A stretch of 64,000 nucleotides of DNA from Coptis chinensis (Eukaryota > Streptophyta > Magnoliopsida > Ranunculales > Ranunculaceae): positions 35,208,001 through 35,272,000 of the forward strand of contig CM027380.1 in assembly GCA_015680905.1 (NCBI GenBank), given 5' to 3'. Positions 1 through 11,569 of this stretch are shown here, one piece after another; the first letter of the stretch is position 1, and every line of letters starts with the position of its first letter. The position numbers and the translations under genes are program-made. The notes beneath the pieces were generated by a model. That model ran no database searches. It was not told the origin of the DNA and saw nothing but the letters and a program-made list of their open reading frames with translations.

Positions 1-393
1 GCCCGTTGACCAAGAAATAAATATCAAATTTCAAAATGCTAAATATTGTTATGAAATATTGTAAAAACAGAACCACTATGTAAACTAAATACAAATTAAT
101 ATTACCTGTTGAAGAAGAGACTTAGAGTGGTGGAGAAAGCATGACGCAGTGGAGAGAACCGAGATAGATAAATCATGTTAAGAATTCTTACTGAAGAGAA
201 GAAGATAGTATTAAATAAGGTTACTGAAAAAATAGTGTGGAAAAAGCAACAAAACTCACTGACAACAAAATAATGAGATTTTTTTATCTTAAACTAAGGA
301 TTGCGTCGGGAGATCCTTGCACTCAAACGTGACAGGGTGAGAAGAAGGGTGTATGGTATCTTCATGAGGAAGAGGAAAGAGTGAAAGACGTAG

Positions 394-435
<42 letters not shown>

Positions 436-440
436 TATCT
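1..440. other. Unassigned left flank with long poly-T
   Basis: I recognise no coding region or element end here. The stretch is A/T-rich and ends in an uninterrupted run of about 39 T (396-434). Homology to the Athila-like 3' region begins only after it. The T run could be the tail of a minus-strand retroposon that displaced the earlier Athila sequence, but I found no duplication or coding remnant to prove that. Confidence 0.5.
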
Positions 441-483
441 AACTTGGGTCTTTTAAAGTATCTAACTTTAAAAGACCCAAGTT
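441..483. repeat. Perfect 19-bp inverted repeat
   Basis: The arms at 441-459 and 465-483 are exact reverse complements around a 5-base loop. The right arm is the normal Athila-family sequence, seen in related form near 23105, 40170 and 57665. The left arm is an inverted copy of it, lying next to the poly-T run. Confidence 0.85.
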
Positions 484-1453
484 TTTGTATAATACCACCT
501 TTCTGGAGTATAGGCCACAAAATTTTTCAAACTTAAAAAGAGTTTTCAAATTTTGTTTAGGGGTGGCGTAGTTTGGTAATTCATTTCAAATCTTTTTGTT
601 ACCCTTTGCTTGTCATGTTTACTCCAGTAGAGTCCATATTAGTTAGTTACATAATTTAATTGTGCTATTAAATTATTTCATGAACCCCCTTCTCCCAAAT
701 TGTTTGGGAGTGGTATATTTAATTTTAGTACATTGTACGTTCACGTATTAAAATTGCATGTATAAATATCGAAATATAGAATCCATAGGCCTTGTTGATT
801 TTATTGGGATGTATAATGTAATTAGGTACCTTAATTTCATGAAATTCACTATTTCATGGAATTTAGGAAGCTAATTCGATAGGAGCCACGATAGGTGCAT
901 GCTTGATTTGTGAACGTATGGTATTATTTTATTTTTGTTAGAGTCCGCTTATGTCCCAAGCATTATTCATTATTTCATGTTATCCCCATAACTGGTGAAA
1001 CTCATATAGGAGTTGCGTATGTTTTTATTTCTTTATATTAGTATATATTAACTTTTTTTTTTCAGGTGCTCCCTTTTACAAGCACGATTCTATGGTACTT
1101 TCTATCTTTTATTTTAATTCCATACTTTAGGGACAAAGCATGATTCTGTTTGAGGGTAGTATAAAATAAAAACATGTTTATAAATGTTTAAGCACATATT
1201 AGATTGTATATTACGTATTATTTGTCTTATAAAAATTAGAAAAAAATATATATCAAAAATATAGTTTATGTTATGCAATTAGTGATAATGGTATTGTTCC
1301 CTTCTCCATGATAATATTAGTGTAGAAATCTCATGTAGTACTTGAATTAGGATTTAATTTTTGAAACTTAGATTAATATATAGGTAATAGTCATTGCATC
1401 TTTTCATGAACATCTTACATGAGAATCTATGATTGTACTTGGCAATATTTTTC

Positions 1454-1461
1454 TGAGACTT
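1454..1461. repeat. LINE target-site duplication, left copy
   Basis: TGAGACTT lies directly left of the LINE poly(A) tail (poly-T on +). The same eight bases recur at 5317-5324. Sequence on either side joins into continuous El-1 3' region. Confidence 0.85.
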
Positions 1462-1509
1462 TTTTTTTTTTTTTTTTTAGCTAGGGGTTAAGGATACCCC
1501 AGCCTTTCA

Positions 1510-2084
1510 TTAAGCCAAAATATGCAAGTATAATTTTCCATCCTTATACGCTTTGATCAACTCACAGAGTTTTTGATCCATGGGGGGTATAAAGAACATA
1601 AAATCATTACATAAAGATCTTGTAGCTTTCGCTAGGTAATCTACCACTTGATTACCCTCCCAAAACACATGCTTAAACTCAATAACTTCATACTGCATAG
1701 CCAATCTTTTGATATGGGAGACTAGATTCCTGCAGTACCACAGCGGTTGCTCTTTATTGCTCATGATCTAGACCACTCTTAGCGAGTCTGACTAAACTTG
1801 TAGCTTCCTTATCCTCATAGCGATCCCACCTTCCAGCCCTTTCGCTACTCCTAGCAACTCCTGTTGCAGCACTGATCTTCTTGTGGAAGCTCCACTAAAC
1901 GCTAACAGTACCTCTCTCTGCTTTCCCTTAGTACTCCTCCAAACCCAGCACTATCAGCTTGCATCGACCCATCAGTATTAAGTGTTACAGTGTCAGAAGG
2001 TGATGCTTGCCACCTAACCCATTGTTCCACCTTCTGCTTATACCTTACTCCTATACCCAACTTCGACAGGAGAAAATGCAGCAC
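1510..2084 (-). pseudogene. LINE ORF2 RNase H domain
   Basis: Plant L1 elements often end ORF2 with an RNase H-like domain that degrades RNA in the RNA/DNA hybrid. The upstream part (1902-2084) has LNTDGSM with the first catalytic Asp and the GFGGVLR block. The downstream part (1510-1764) has FKHVFWEGNQVVDYLAK, where N-x-x-x-D is the family's last catalytic region, and ends in a PPMDQ...DGKLYL tail just before the poly(A). The middle is frameshifted. Confidence 0.85.
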
Positions 2085-2287
2085 CGCATCTTCCTTACTG
2101 ATTCCAACATTTTCCCCAAATAGAGTTTCATTTTATTGAGAGCTCATTGGCTTACCACTTTAGCAGCTGTATATATTTTCTTCTTTATCCTCCAGTTTTG
2201 TTCATTCCAGATGGCTTGAACTGCCGCACTGATGAGAGCCCTCATTACTTCAGACGCCATGGTGTTTGCTCTACACATGCGCATGAG

Positions 2288-3213
2288 TCAATACCACTCC
2301 ACATGAGATTCATGAATCAGTTCGGATAAGCCCATTGCCTTTTTTACTCCTTTCCACACAATTTTTGAATAAGAACAATTAAAAAATAAATGGGCCGAAC
2401 TTTCCTCAGAGGAATCACATAGACAACATCGAGATTGACCAATCGCCTTTTTTTCCATTAATTGATTTTGCGTAGGCAAAGCTCCAGAGAATAACTGCCA
2501 CATAGTGAAGGAGTGCTTTGGGACCGATAGCTTACCCCAAACAAGTTTGAACCACTTTACCTTACTTCACACATTCTTTATTGTAGCATAGGCAGATGAA
2601 ATAGAGAACTCCCCTGTGCTCGTCAGGTGACTCTATCTTCATCCAGATATGATTTTATTTCAGTACCCATAATCCACTTCTTAACATCAGACTCAGGTAA
2701 CTCAGAGATGGTTTTCGACCAATAACCATTTGTTATCACTTCGGCCACTTTTGCTTCCTGAGGTACAAGATGGGCTAGCAGACTTTTGGCTTGATTATCT
2801 AAGGGGAGAGGTCCTGAGCACCAGGGATCATGCCAAAAGCTTGTTCCATTACCAGTGGCTATACTATGTCTCACAGACTTCCAAGCAAGTTCCCGATGTT
2901 TCAAAATCCCTTGCCAAACCCAGGAGCAGTCCTGTGGAATCTTCATCGTCCAGAACTTGTTCTGCTTTATATTATGTTCCCATGATCACTTTGCCCACAA
3001 GCTGTCCGACCTTTGTGCCAATTTGAACACTAATTCGCAGTACGCTGCTTGATTCCAACACTTTGGATCGATCAGACCAAGCCCACCTTGTTCTTTCTCC
3101 ATTCTGAGGGTTGCATGACTCGAGTGGTGCAACTTCCTTTCCATCTTTGGTCCTGACCAGATAAATCTATTCCAAATCTTCCCCACCTTTTCCAAAAATG
3201 CTTTTGGCAACAC
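2288..3213 (-). pseudogene. LINE ORF2 C-terminal linker with zf-RVT motif
   Basis: The region past the RT in plant LINEs carries blocks such as the FIWSG motif and EQGGLGL (2986-3213), then FWHDPWCSG (2623-2946). A zinc-binding domain (zf-RVT) follows at 2288-2503, with CCLC, then AHLFFNCSYS. All are present in order but in different frames with stops between them. Confidence 0.85.
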
Positions 3214-3234
3214 AAAAGTCTTTGCCCAATAAGT

Positions 3235-4659
3235 TTAAAAAGATGACAAGATTGATTGGACTAATTGTACTCTTCCCGCTCTATTCAAATCTTTGTTCTT
3301 CCAGTTGGAGATCTGACTAGTCATCTTCTCTATAAGAGGCAGACAGTCTCTTATACCCAATCTTGAAGCTTTCAGAGGAAGCCCAAGGTAGGATACTGGT
3401 GGTGACACTATCAAGATGTTCATGGCTTCTGCTAGCTCACGACCTTCCTCTTCAGACATACTTCCAGTTAGGAGAGTATTCTTGTCATTGCTCAGACACA
3501 GCCCCGTAGCTTGAGAGAAATCTGCTAAGACATTCTTGATGACCAGGATTGAGTTCATGTTTCCTTTACAAAACAGCAGGACATCATCAGCAAAACAGAG
3601 GTGGGATATCTCCAGCTTTTTACACTTTGAGTGGGCCTAGATCGTGTTTCTCTAAAGCCCTTGTTGAAGAAGGGCACTCAACACTTCCATGACAAGAACA
3701 AATAGATACGGGGATACTGGGTCACCTTGTCGCAGCCCTCGTTTGCCTCTGAAAAACCCCTCCGATGTGCCATTAACCATAACAGAATATGAAGGAGAAA
3801 CATAACACATATAGAGCCAATCAATGAAAAACGGCGAGAACTTAAACTTTTGCAGAATTGTTGTTAGAGCTTGCCAAGATACTGAGTCATATGCCTTCTT
3901 TATGGCCAACTTTATTGCACATCTTTTCTGCCCTTTCTTCCTTGAATACCCTCGGAGCAATTCATGGGCAAGGAGAAGGTTATCCTGAATAGACCTCCCG
4001 GGAACAAAAGCAGATTGGGATGCAGAAATCAACGACGCTATACAAACCTTCATCCTATTTGTTAGCACTTTAGAAACACATTTATATATGATATTACAAC
4101 AGGCAATAGGTCTAAAGGCACTAACATTTGAAGCATTCTTCATTTTCGGAATAAGACATAACATCGTAGCATTTATCCCTCCAGGCAATTACTTATGAGT
4201 AAAAATATACTTGATAGCTCGAATGAAATCCTTTCCAATAATTGACCAGCACTTTTTGAAAAAGCAAGCATTAAACCCATCAGGACCTGGTGGCTTATTA
4301 TCCTCCATGCCAAACAGCGCCTCTTTTATTTCTAAATCAGATATATGGGCTTCTAACAACTGACTAGTAGCATTTCTTATCTCCGCCACCCTGATGTTAT
4401 TAAGGAACTCAGTACCACATGATGCACTAGACGACTTCCCAAGTAACTCTGTATAGTAATTCACGAATGCTTCCAATACTCGTTCTCTTCCTTCTATGCC
4501 GATTCCTCGCTCATCTATAACACTCCATACATAATTTCTCCTCTTTTTATCCTTTAAAGAATTAAAAAAGAACTTTCTATATTTATCCCCAAAATCCATC
4601 CAATCTATATCTGTTTTTTCATAGATATCTGCTTCCTCAAGTTTGATCAAATCACACAA
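3235..4659 (-). pseudogene. LINE ORF2 reverse transcriptase domain
   Basis: This domain copies the LINE RNA at the nicked target. In order on minus it has the N-terminal linker ending in PPGPDGF (near 4290), the fingers block RPIACCN, QSAFVPGRSIQDN, motif A, GLRQGDPVSPYLF, and FADD at 3583-3594. The frame from 4659 to 3235 is shared but cut by at least three stops: one near 4189 and two in 3610-3652. Motif A reads KLAIKKAYD where the family has an Asp at the third position, so a catalytic carboxylate is missing. The C-terminal part keeps SYLGLPL and NWK motifs of plant LINEs. Confidence 0.92.
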
Positions 4660-4872
4660 TTTCCCTCGAACGAGGAACTCTTGTGCACTAAGATAAGGAT
4701 CTGATGGGTTCTACTGGAGTCTAACTTGAATAACATCCAACTCCTCTCTTGTATCCTTGACAAGCCTCTGATTATTACTGCAGATTGACAGTGCCCACCC
4801 TTTCAAAATAGTTTTCAAGCTCTTCAATTTCTTAGTTAACATAAACGTAGGGCAACCATGATCTGTTACTGT

Positions 4873-5310
4873 CTAGCAATCTTTTACCATCTCAACAAAG
4901 TCCGGATGAAGCATCCAGAAATTACAGAACCTAAACGGGGGATAACTTTGGAAGGTAGAGAGAAAAGATAACACCAACGGGCTATGATTAGAGCAGCCTT
5001 GATTGAGGAATTCCACCTTTGTAGCCATCTGTATAGAGAACCAAGCAGATTTGACTAGGCATCTGTCTATTTTTGACCACTTTCTAACACTATCCCCTCC
5101 ACTATTCCAGGTAAAGAAGCAACCTAATGCCAAGTGATCAACTAACCCGGCTACATTCAAACTATTGGCAAAAGGGAGGGTTTCCCTCGGGTGCACAACT
5201 CTATCACTTATACGTTCATGAGAGAATAACACATTATTAAAATCCCCCATAACACACCAAGGTCCCTGCATACTAGCACTGATAGTCTTCAGCTCCTCCC
5301 ACAAAATCAA
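4873..5310 (-). pseudogene. LINE ORF2 endonuclease domain (N-terminally truncated)
   Basis: This is an apurinic-type (exo-endo-phosphatase fold) endonuclease, which nicks target DNA to start target-primed reverse transcription. Visible motifs are the GDFN block (residues ~22-25), a KIDR motif in the middle and SNHSPLV near residue 107, the plant-LINE form of the catalytic SDH block. The first half of the domain is absent because the element is 5' truncated. The ATG of this open stretch is internal, not a true start. A stop follows near 4870. Confidence 0.88.
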
Positions 5311-5316
5311 TCTTTA

Positions 5317-5324
5317 TGAGACTT
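5317..5324. repeat. LINE target-site duplication, right copy
   Basis: TGAGACTT, identical to 1454-1461, marks the 5' boundary of the LINE. Confidence 0.85.
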
Positions 5325-6594
5325 AGGTTAAAGTACTTAATACATATCCTGTAAGCATTTAGCCAAAAAGCCCATATGAATTAATATATGAGTGATGACA
5401 CAAGGGAGAAGTCAATTCCGAGTAGAGAAATCACACATCCGCTTGCTTGATCACCATATCATATCCTAAGCGAAAATTAGGCCCTCTTTGGATCGATATA
5501 GCCAGAAATTCACACCTATATGAAATTTATTATCCGCTAGTCACCCCCACCGAGCCTTTCATTAGCCTTCTCACAAACCCCAAATAATTTACCCAATAAA
5601 ACAAAATAAAAAATAAAATTAGCCTACCTATCTGGATAAGTTTGAGAAATAGGATGAGTGAAGAAAATAGAAGATAAAAACCTGTGTAAACAAAAATTAG
5701 TTAGTTGCTTTGAAAGAAAAAAAAAATAGAAAAAGAAAAGAAATGAAAAGAAAGTTTCCGAAAGGAAAGAAAAATAAAATTTAGAACTCCAAAAATAGAA
5801 TCAAAAGGAGTCAAAAGCCAAAACAAAATGGCTAAGGATAGAAACAAAGTGTAGAAGCAAAATAAGAACAAGGTTTTCTCTAGTTACATAATATAAAAAC
5901 CCTATTTTCTCAGATTTGTCTTCTTGAATATCAATTTCTTTCCTTCTTTAACCAACACTTATGCCCCATATCACCTGATAAAGACCTCCAACTCAATTAG
6001 GAATATGTTGGTGTGATAGTAAGTGGTAAATATGTTTGATTAACCTCGGCTTCCTTGGATTGTCATTGAGATTGTGAGAAAAAGTGTGCCCACTGCACAC
6101 TGGAGTTAGCAAACTTGAGTGGAAAAATCAGAGTGTTATGTGTCTTGACACATTCCTTGTGAGAACCTACTTAGGCACGCTACCTAAAAGTTTCAGAAAA
6201 AGACCTATCATTGCATTCCATAGCATAGTTCATTGTATAGTTGTTTATCTTAAGATGATTTTATTATTATGCATGCATTAATTTAAGAGTTAGATTGATG
6301 ATCCTTGTTTAAATAATAGTTAGATGTATAAATATCTGAGTTAAATTATGGGACAATTACTTTTATTTCTTAGTTGTTGTAGTATAAATGAAGTTTGTGA
6401 GTACCTTCTCTAGAAAACTTTCATGAGGCTATAACTCGTCCACTAGGGAATTCTTAGTGGTTTAAGGCCTTATTGCATATTGTCAATGCAGTCGTACTCA
6501 GCGAAATGACAGTAGTTAGGAATACATTTTTGGCTACTTATTTTAATTTCACATATTTGCTTGATGACAAGCAAAATGCTGTTTGGGGGTGGTT
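5325..6594 (+). other. El-1 3' noncoding region and PPT
   Basis: No coding region. The sequence follows El-3 25550-26811, including A-rich tracts near 5700-5850 and the block just before the LTR. A polypurine-type tract TTTGGGGGTGG lies at 6582-6592, two bases before the LTR start. It would prime plus-strand DNA synthesis. Confidence 0.8.
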
Positions 6595-8000
6595 TGATAA
6601 GAGCCCAAAACTGTAGTTTCAACCCCTTAATAGTATTATATTTAGGCCAATTATGTTTCTAATAAATAAGAGTTAGTAATATTTACGTGTTTTTGTGTAT
6701 TCCATGTAATGAAATAAATTATGTGAAGAAATACGTCACTTTTTCAAGAGAAAGGAGTCAAATTGATTGCTAGAGAAATTATATGATTAAAGCCCAAGTT
6801 TCAAGGAAAAAAACCTTTTTAAAGCCTAGTCAAAGCTGACAAGTCAAAGTCAACGTGAGTAGAAAAAAAATAAAAAAAGTCAACAAAACTTCCGCTGGCT
6901 TTATCTTTGGACTCAGACCTCAGAATTGTACCTATTATATGTCAAAACGACCGGATCAGAAAGAGATTTCTAGTGGTCTAAGCCATGACCCAATCAGAAT
7001 AGTAAAAGTGGATGAAAAATATAGTTATAGTAAATTCCTATAGAGAAACCCTTTTTGGACTTAAGTAATTAGGTTTTGGGCTTGATTTAGTGGCCCAAAA
7101 CATAGCTCTAAAGCCCATGCATGAAATTATCAACCTAACCCTCTCCTATATAAAGATTATTAAGGCATAACTCTATTATCTCTCCCTCCCATTAGTTAGA
7201 ATAATTTAACTCTCTCTTTCTCTTTTCTTTAGTTTAGTATAGTTTAAGTAATTATGGTTTATAATTATAGCCTCCATAAAACCTCCATTAAAATACCTTC
7301 AAGTTATTATTATTATTTAATTCAATTACTTCTCTTCTTTTCATTCTTTTGTTCATGATAGTCCCATGAATCAAAGCAAAACTCACATTAGAGGGAGTTT
7401 GAATGAAGCTTTGAGAGGACTTGATTTGTTAGTATAGATTTGTTGTTTAGGATTTCAAGTTTAGGTTTTTCTTGACTTAGAGATAATAAGAGTTTAGTCT
7501 AAACAAGAGAATAGTGAGTTTTTCCATGAGAATGGAAAACAAGCTTTCTCTCATGCTAATTAGTTTATGACTAGAGATAGTATAAAGTAATTAAGGATCA
7601 TTAAAGGTCTAGTCTTTATATTTTAACCTTGTGTGAGAATATCTAGACTAGGGTTTCTATACAAATCTATGCCAGCATGTTAAGAAATTAAAAAGTGGAT
7701 TTCAATCTCTCTCTATTCTTTTTCATATTTTATTCAAGTCATATTCAATTGTTTTAATTAAATTAGTATAAGTTAAATTAATATATTTAGTTTCATAGTA
7801 TAAATTAACATCTATAAATATTGCTCTCACCATTGTTTTCTTGTGTTTGATTAGTTGAATTCGTTTAAGTCTAGAGAGTTAAGAGTGGAACGATTCCATA
7901 CTCTATATATTGTATGAATATATATGTGAGAGTAGGAAATAAATAATTGATAATGTAAGAATAAGTTAGAGAGATCTAGTTGTGATTTTATGGTTTATCA
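6595..8000 (+). repeat. El-1 3' LTR
   Basis: It starts TGATAAGAGCCCAAAACTG and ends TTTATCA, the same ends as the other LTRs of this family (for example 17342-18816). Length is 1406 bases. The body is more diverged than the other copies, consistent with the oldest insertion. I cannot check a flanking duplication because the 5' end is outside the window. Confidence 0.82.
7147..7155 (+). promoter_or_regulatory. Candidate TATA box in El-1 LTR
   Basis: TATATAAAG lies about 550 bases into the LTR, in the position expected for the U3/R promoter. The motif is clear, but use as a promoter is inferred. Confidence 0.5.
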
Positions 8001-9333
8001 ATGGTACAACAAAATTTCAATGCGGGAACGTATCAGCTTATAATTCAAGGTCACACACAAGTTAAAAATTCGACATAAAAAAATCGTTAAATTCGATGCG
8101 GGCAGTATTCGCATAGTATTCATGTATAATTCAAGATCATTTATACACACTAAAACTTGTATTCCACCTCTAATAAAACATGTTATGTTGCTTTAATAAT
8201 TTGGGCATGCTTAGTATTGGTTCATTAGACGTTATCTATGTTTCTGTTGTTTGATCTTTACAAAATGGGACCTTGTTATTTGTTTGGTGTTTAAAACAGT
8301 TGGCAACACACAAATGAACTTCAAATTATTTTGAGTATTACTAACTATGGTTAGTATCCTATTTATCACCCATTGAGGTGTTCCTACCTCCTGCATGGTA
8401 ATGTGCAGCTAAGACAGGAATGGACTTTTCCTTTTTACTATGTAGGTATCCTTATTAGATTCTCTCGTTTTTACTTTCTCCGCACCTTGGTATCTGTTGT
8501 ATCTCTAATCTCACACTCACTATCTCTTTTCTCTTTCCTAGGTCTAGCCTATCAAGTTTGCCTAAAAATCCCCTTCTTCTCTCTTTCACTGTTCTTTTTA
8601 TACACCCTTGTCTCCCATCGCAGTTGTCCACCTATCCTCTCATCCCTCGCTCCCCTTTCTTCCACATGTAGGGTTCCGGCCGTGCACCTGCGTGACCACG
8701 GACTGATATTGTACTCACGATTTCTCTGCATATATTGCCTCGGGCCCATCCATGTCGATCCCCTACTCCTCGGTTCCACTACCATAGCTCGCATCAGGTC
8801 GCATTACCCCTCATCCTTTATATAGGCTCAGGGTCGAGAATACTAGTTCCTTCCTTGCCGCAGCACTCAACCGCCCCTTTTCTGACTGCTCATCGATATG
8901 AGTATGCTGCAGTGAGTACTCATCACGCATGTCTTTTCACTACCTCTTCATATTCTGAGCCTCCACATGCCACTCATCTGCTGGACCACCTGCCGACTCT
9001 TCGGTTTCTTCACCCTAAGGATATTACCTTTTTACCCTTCCACAATTTAAAGTCCCGCTCATTCCTTCCTCTTCCCTCACTTCACTTTGTTTTTCTTCAG
9101 TTACACTCCTCTCTCTCTCTAGCAGCTCCTCCCATTCCTACTCACTTCGATCCACTTGACCCTTCGGCGTTCGCTCTGGTCCGGCTCTTATACACTAGAA
9201 TTCCGATTCAGGTGTGTTTTTCTTTGTCTTTCTCCCCTTTGTCCTATTGATTTTCTTTGCCTCTTTCTTTCCCTTTGCATAGTAACTGTTAGAGTCATCT
9301 TTTTTCTTCAAATTTGTTCATCTTCCATTTTCG
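8001..9333. other. Unassigned stretch between El-1 and the antisense ORF of El-2
   Basis: 8001-8370 is A/T-rich and unrecognised. 8370-9330 is pyrimidine-rich on +, with long CT tracts that open ORFs in several frames but show no protein family. It probably holds the left end of El-2 (its 3' LTR) and the promoter and leader of the antisense ORF, but I could not place an LTR edge. A donor-like CAG/GTGTG occurs near 9210, so a leader intron ending just before the ATG at 9334 is possible. Confidence 0.4.
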
Positions 9334-9933
9334 ATGTCGACAACGGCTTCCGAGAACTCCTCTTCTTCCCGATCTACCGAGGTGGCCTCTCCACCTCCTG
9401 TGGTTGCTGCTGCGGCCCCGTCCACATCTGGACGATTCATCCCTCCATTGCTGCCCCCGTCCCGATATCGTAGAACTAATTTGGGTGAGATTAGGGCGTC
9501 CTATGGAATCCCTGCTGACATCATTATAGAGCACGTGCCATCTGTCACCCACTACCCGCATCTAGTCCCCCTGCAGCCGGGGTATCTTTTAGTCTCTGTA
9601 AGCTAGATTGTCGTCGGACTGCGGCTTCCACTCACCTTATTAGACGTCAAAGTGTGTAATCAGTTCAACATCCCTCCCTGCCAAGACATTGGAAACTTCT
9701 GGAGGCTGATGTATGCTGCGAACTACTACAACAGATCCGATGATCCCAAACTGACATACCGGAATATTGTCTCCCACTACTTCATAAAGACAAGCACCAA
9801 GGACGTTAGTGTAGGGTATCAATCCTTTTGTGTCCGCCCTAAAAAGAAATCTTTTGTACTCTGCTTCACGACCACTGATAAACAATGTTATCACTATCCG
9901 CTGTATGTATCTGGGAATTTCTTGCCCGCGGAC
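9334..9933 (+). pseudogene. Antisense accessory ORF of El-2, first part (gypsy-type transposon family)
   Basis: It starts ATG TCG ACA ACG with a Ser/Pro/Ala-rich N-terminus. One in-frame TAG at 9604-9606 separates that from the segment GLRLPLTLLDVKVCNQFNIP at about 9616-9675. The pattern (small hydrophobic GL-LPL, spacing, then N-x-W/FWRL) resembles the domain called putative gypsy type transposon (Transposase_28) found in plant Tat extra ORFs. The frame stays open up to the duplication at 9929-9933 and continues in phase at 11446 once the inserted LTR is ignored. Function in the element is unknown. Confidence 0.65.
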
Positions 9934-11440
9934 TGATAATACGTAAAATTGATAGTTTTACGTACGAATAAACGATGAAACTTACGCGCAAGTAAAACTA
10001 AAGCTGAACCTTGTGCTAGACTAATTTATCAAAGATTCCTACTCTCGATGCTATTGAAATAGAGTTGGAATAGAAGATTCGTTCCACTACTAGTTCTTTA
10101 GCATTCGTGTTTTCTAGCTTATCAATCCTACTAAAGTCAATGAGAGTTTTACGAATTTATACTATGATGGCAATTCAAATACTAAAATACTAACTATGAT
10201 AATTCAACTACGGCAAGACTAAATTTATACTATGATAAGGAATTAGGGGGGATTGATTCCACCTTAACTCGTCTTAATTTACTAATGAAGAATCGTCGTA
10301 ATCCGAATTGAACTGCTTTCGCATAACAATTGGTTCTTCCTAATCCCTAGTTGTTCATGGTAATCTCTACGAACTAACATCTAGCATGTGAAACAATCAA
10401 ACCCATTCTCATAGTGAACTAATCTTTTTCTAGAATGGAATGGAAATTACGACTACTCTACGCTAACACAAATCAAGCTTCATCAAGGCTTCTTCAACCA
10501 CCTCTAATGGAGGTTTAGCCTAGAATTATTATGCTATCATTTATCAATGAAATTAAACAAGACATGGCATAAAGATTCCAACTTTACTTATTTTAATTTA
10601 AATGGAAACTACTCATGCAAGATTTAATTGAAACTAATAATGATAAATAACTAAATTTATGAATTGAAACTAAATGATTTAATGAAAATGAAACTAGATT
10701 ATCAAAAACAACTAACTTTATTGATCTAATAAATAAATAACAATTGATTCCAATCCTAAATTAAAACAAGATAATAAAAAGCTAATTAATTTAGTTGAGT
10801 CTAAAAATCTAGATCTAAAACTATGCTCTAATGGCTACTTGCTACCTAAACTAATTATTTCTTAAGAGTTAAGTCTTCTCCTTTGTAAAGGAGGAGACCA
10901 GATCCACATTTTCATGCATGGACTGAGGAGCCATGTTCTGGGCCGGAAAATCGAGCCCAAAGCCCAATTTCTTCAGTCCACAGAGCCTATTTCAGTTGGC
11001 TTTGACTTCAATAGACTTTTTGTCCACTTTTGCTCCTTTGATTGGGTCAAAGCTTAGACCATTGGAAAACTCTTTCTGAGCCAGTCGTTTTGACATAAGG
11101 TAGGCCTAATTATGAGGCCTAAGTCTAAAGATATAGTCTTCGGAAGTTCTGCTGACTTTTGTACGTTGTTTCTACCCGCGTTAACTTTGACTTTTCAGCT
11201 TTGACTGGGCTTTAAAAAAGTTTTTTTCTCCTTGAATCTTTGCCTTCAATCACAGAACTTCTTAGCAACCAACCCTTGCTCCTTTATCTCGCCAAAGTGG
11301 CACATTTCTGCACATAATTGGCTTCAATGCCTGAAATACATAAAACACGTGATCAGCATAACTCTTATTTATTACTCGCATAATTGGTCTAAAAGTATGA
11401 TTGTTAAGGGGTTAAAACTACAGTTTTGGGCTCTTATCAC
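9934..11440 (-). mobile_element. Solo Athila-family LTR inserted in the antisense ORF
   Basis: It starts TGATAAT and ends GGGCTCTTATCA on +, the reversed ends of the Athila LTRs elsewhere in the window. Length is 1507 bases. Exact 5-bp duplications CGGAC flank it (9929-9933 and 11441-11445). No PBS, PPT or internal sequence is attached, so it is the product of recombination between two LTRs of a former full element. Removing it and one duplication leaves the host reading frame unbroken. Confidence 0.95.
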
Positions 11441-11490
11441 GGACCTCCCATCTGGGTTGGCAGTTAACCATCTTGCCTTCCAATCCAGTG

Positions 11491-11569
11491 GTGAGTCTCA
11501 CTATAGCCTCTGTCTCTTCTTGCATTTAATCCGCACTACTAACATTTTCCTAGTTGTCTTTCCTTGTAG
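11491..11569 (+). other. Predicted intron 1 of the antisense ORF
   Basis: The donor GTGAGT follows CCAGTG and the acceptor is TTTCCTTGTAG. A TACTAAC branch-point-like motif lies at 11537-11543, about 30 bases before the acceptor. Removing these 79 bases keeps the ORF open; the retained reading runs out of frame. Confidence 0.65.

Larger units (their letters stand above)
1462..5316 (-). mobile_element. 5'-truncated L1-type LINE
   Basis: On the minus strand the order is endonuclease, RT, linker with zinc-binding motif, RNase H, short 3' UTR and poly(A) (1462-1478 as T on +). This is the layout of plant L1-like non-LTR retrotransposons. The gag-like ORF1 and the start of the endonuclease are missing, the usual result of incomplete reverse transcription. 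An 8-bp duplication bounds it (1454-1461 and 5317-5324). ORF2 carries several stops and frameshifts, so it is inactive. Confidence 0.93.
465..8000 (+). mobile_element. El-1: 3' part of a degenerate Athila-like LTR retrotransposon
   Basis: The sequence is colinear with the 3' half of El-3. Blocks near 555, 705, 930-1090, 1150 and 5330-6594 match El-3 near 23165, 23417, 25040-25160, 25240 and 25550-26811. It ends in a PPT-like tract (6582-6592) and an LTR (6595-8000). ORF-A and ORF-B coding sequence is gone: the blocks around 720 and 920 are adjacent here but far apart in El-3. The LINE at 1462-5316 interrupts it. The 5' half lies outside the window or is lost. Confidence 0.8.

Noticed and set aside
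8001..8020. PBS after the El-1 LTR
   Set aside because: The sequence after 8000 (ATGGTACAAC) does not match the tRNA-Asp PBS seen in other copies, so this LTR is a 3' LTR end and not the start of another element.
8373..9250. Long + ORFs of 150-171 residues
   Set aside because: They come from CT-rich low-complexity sequence, overlap in several frames, and have no domain-like pattern or plausible conserved copy in the window.
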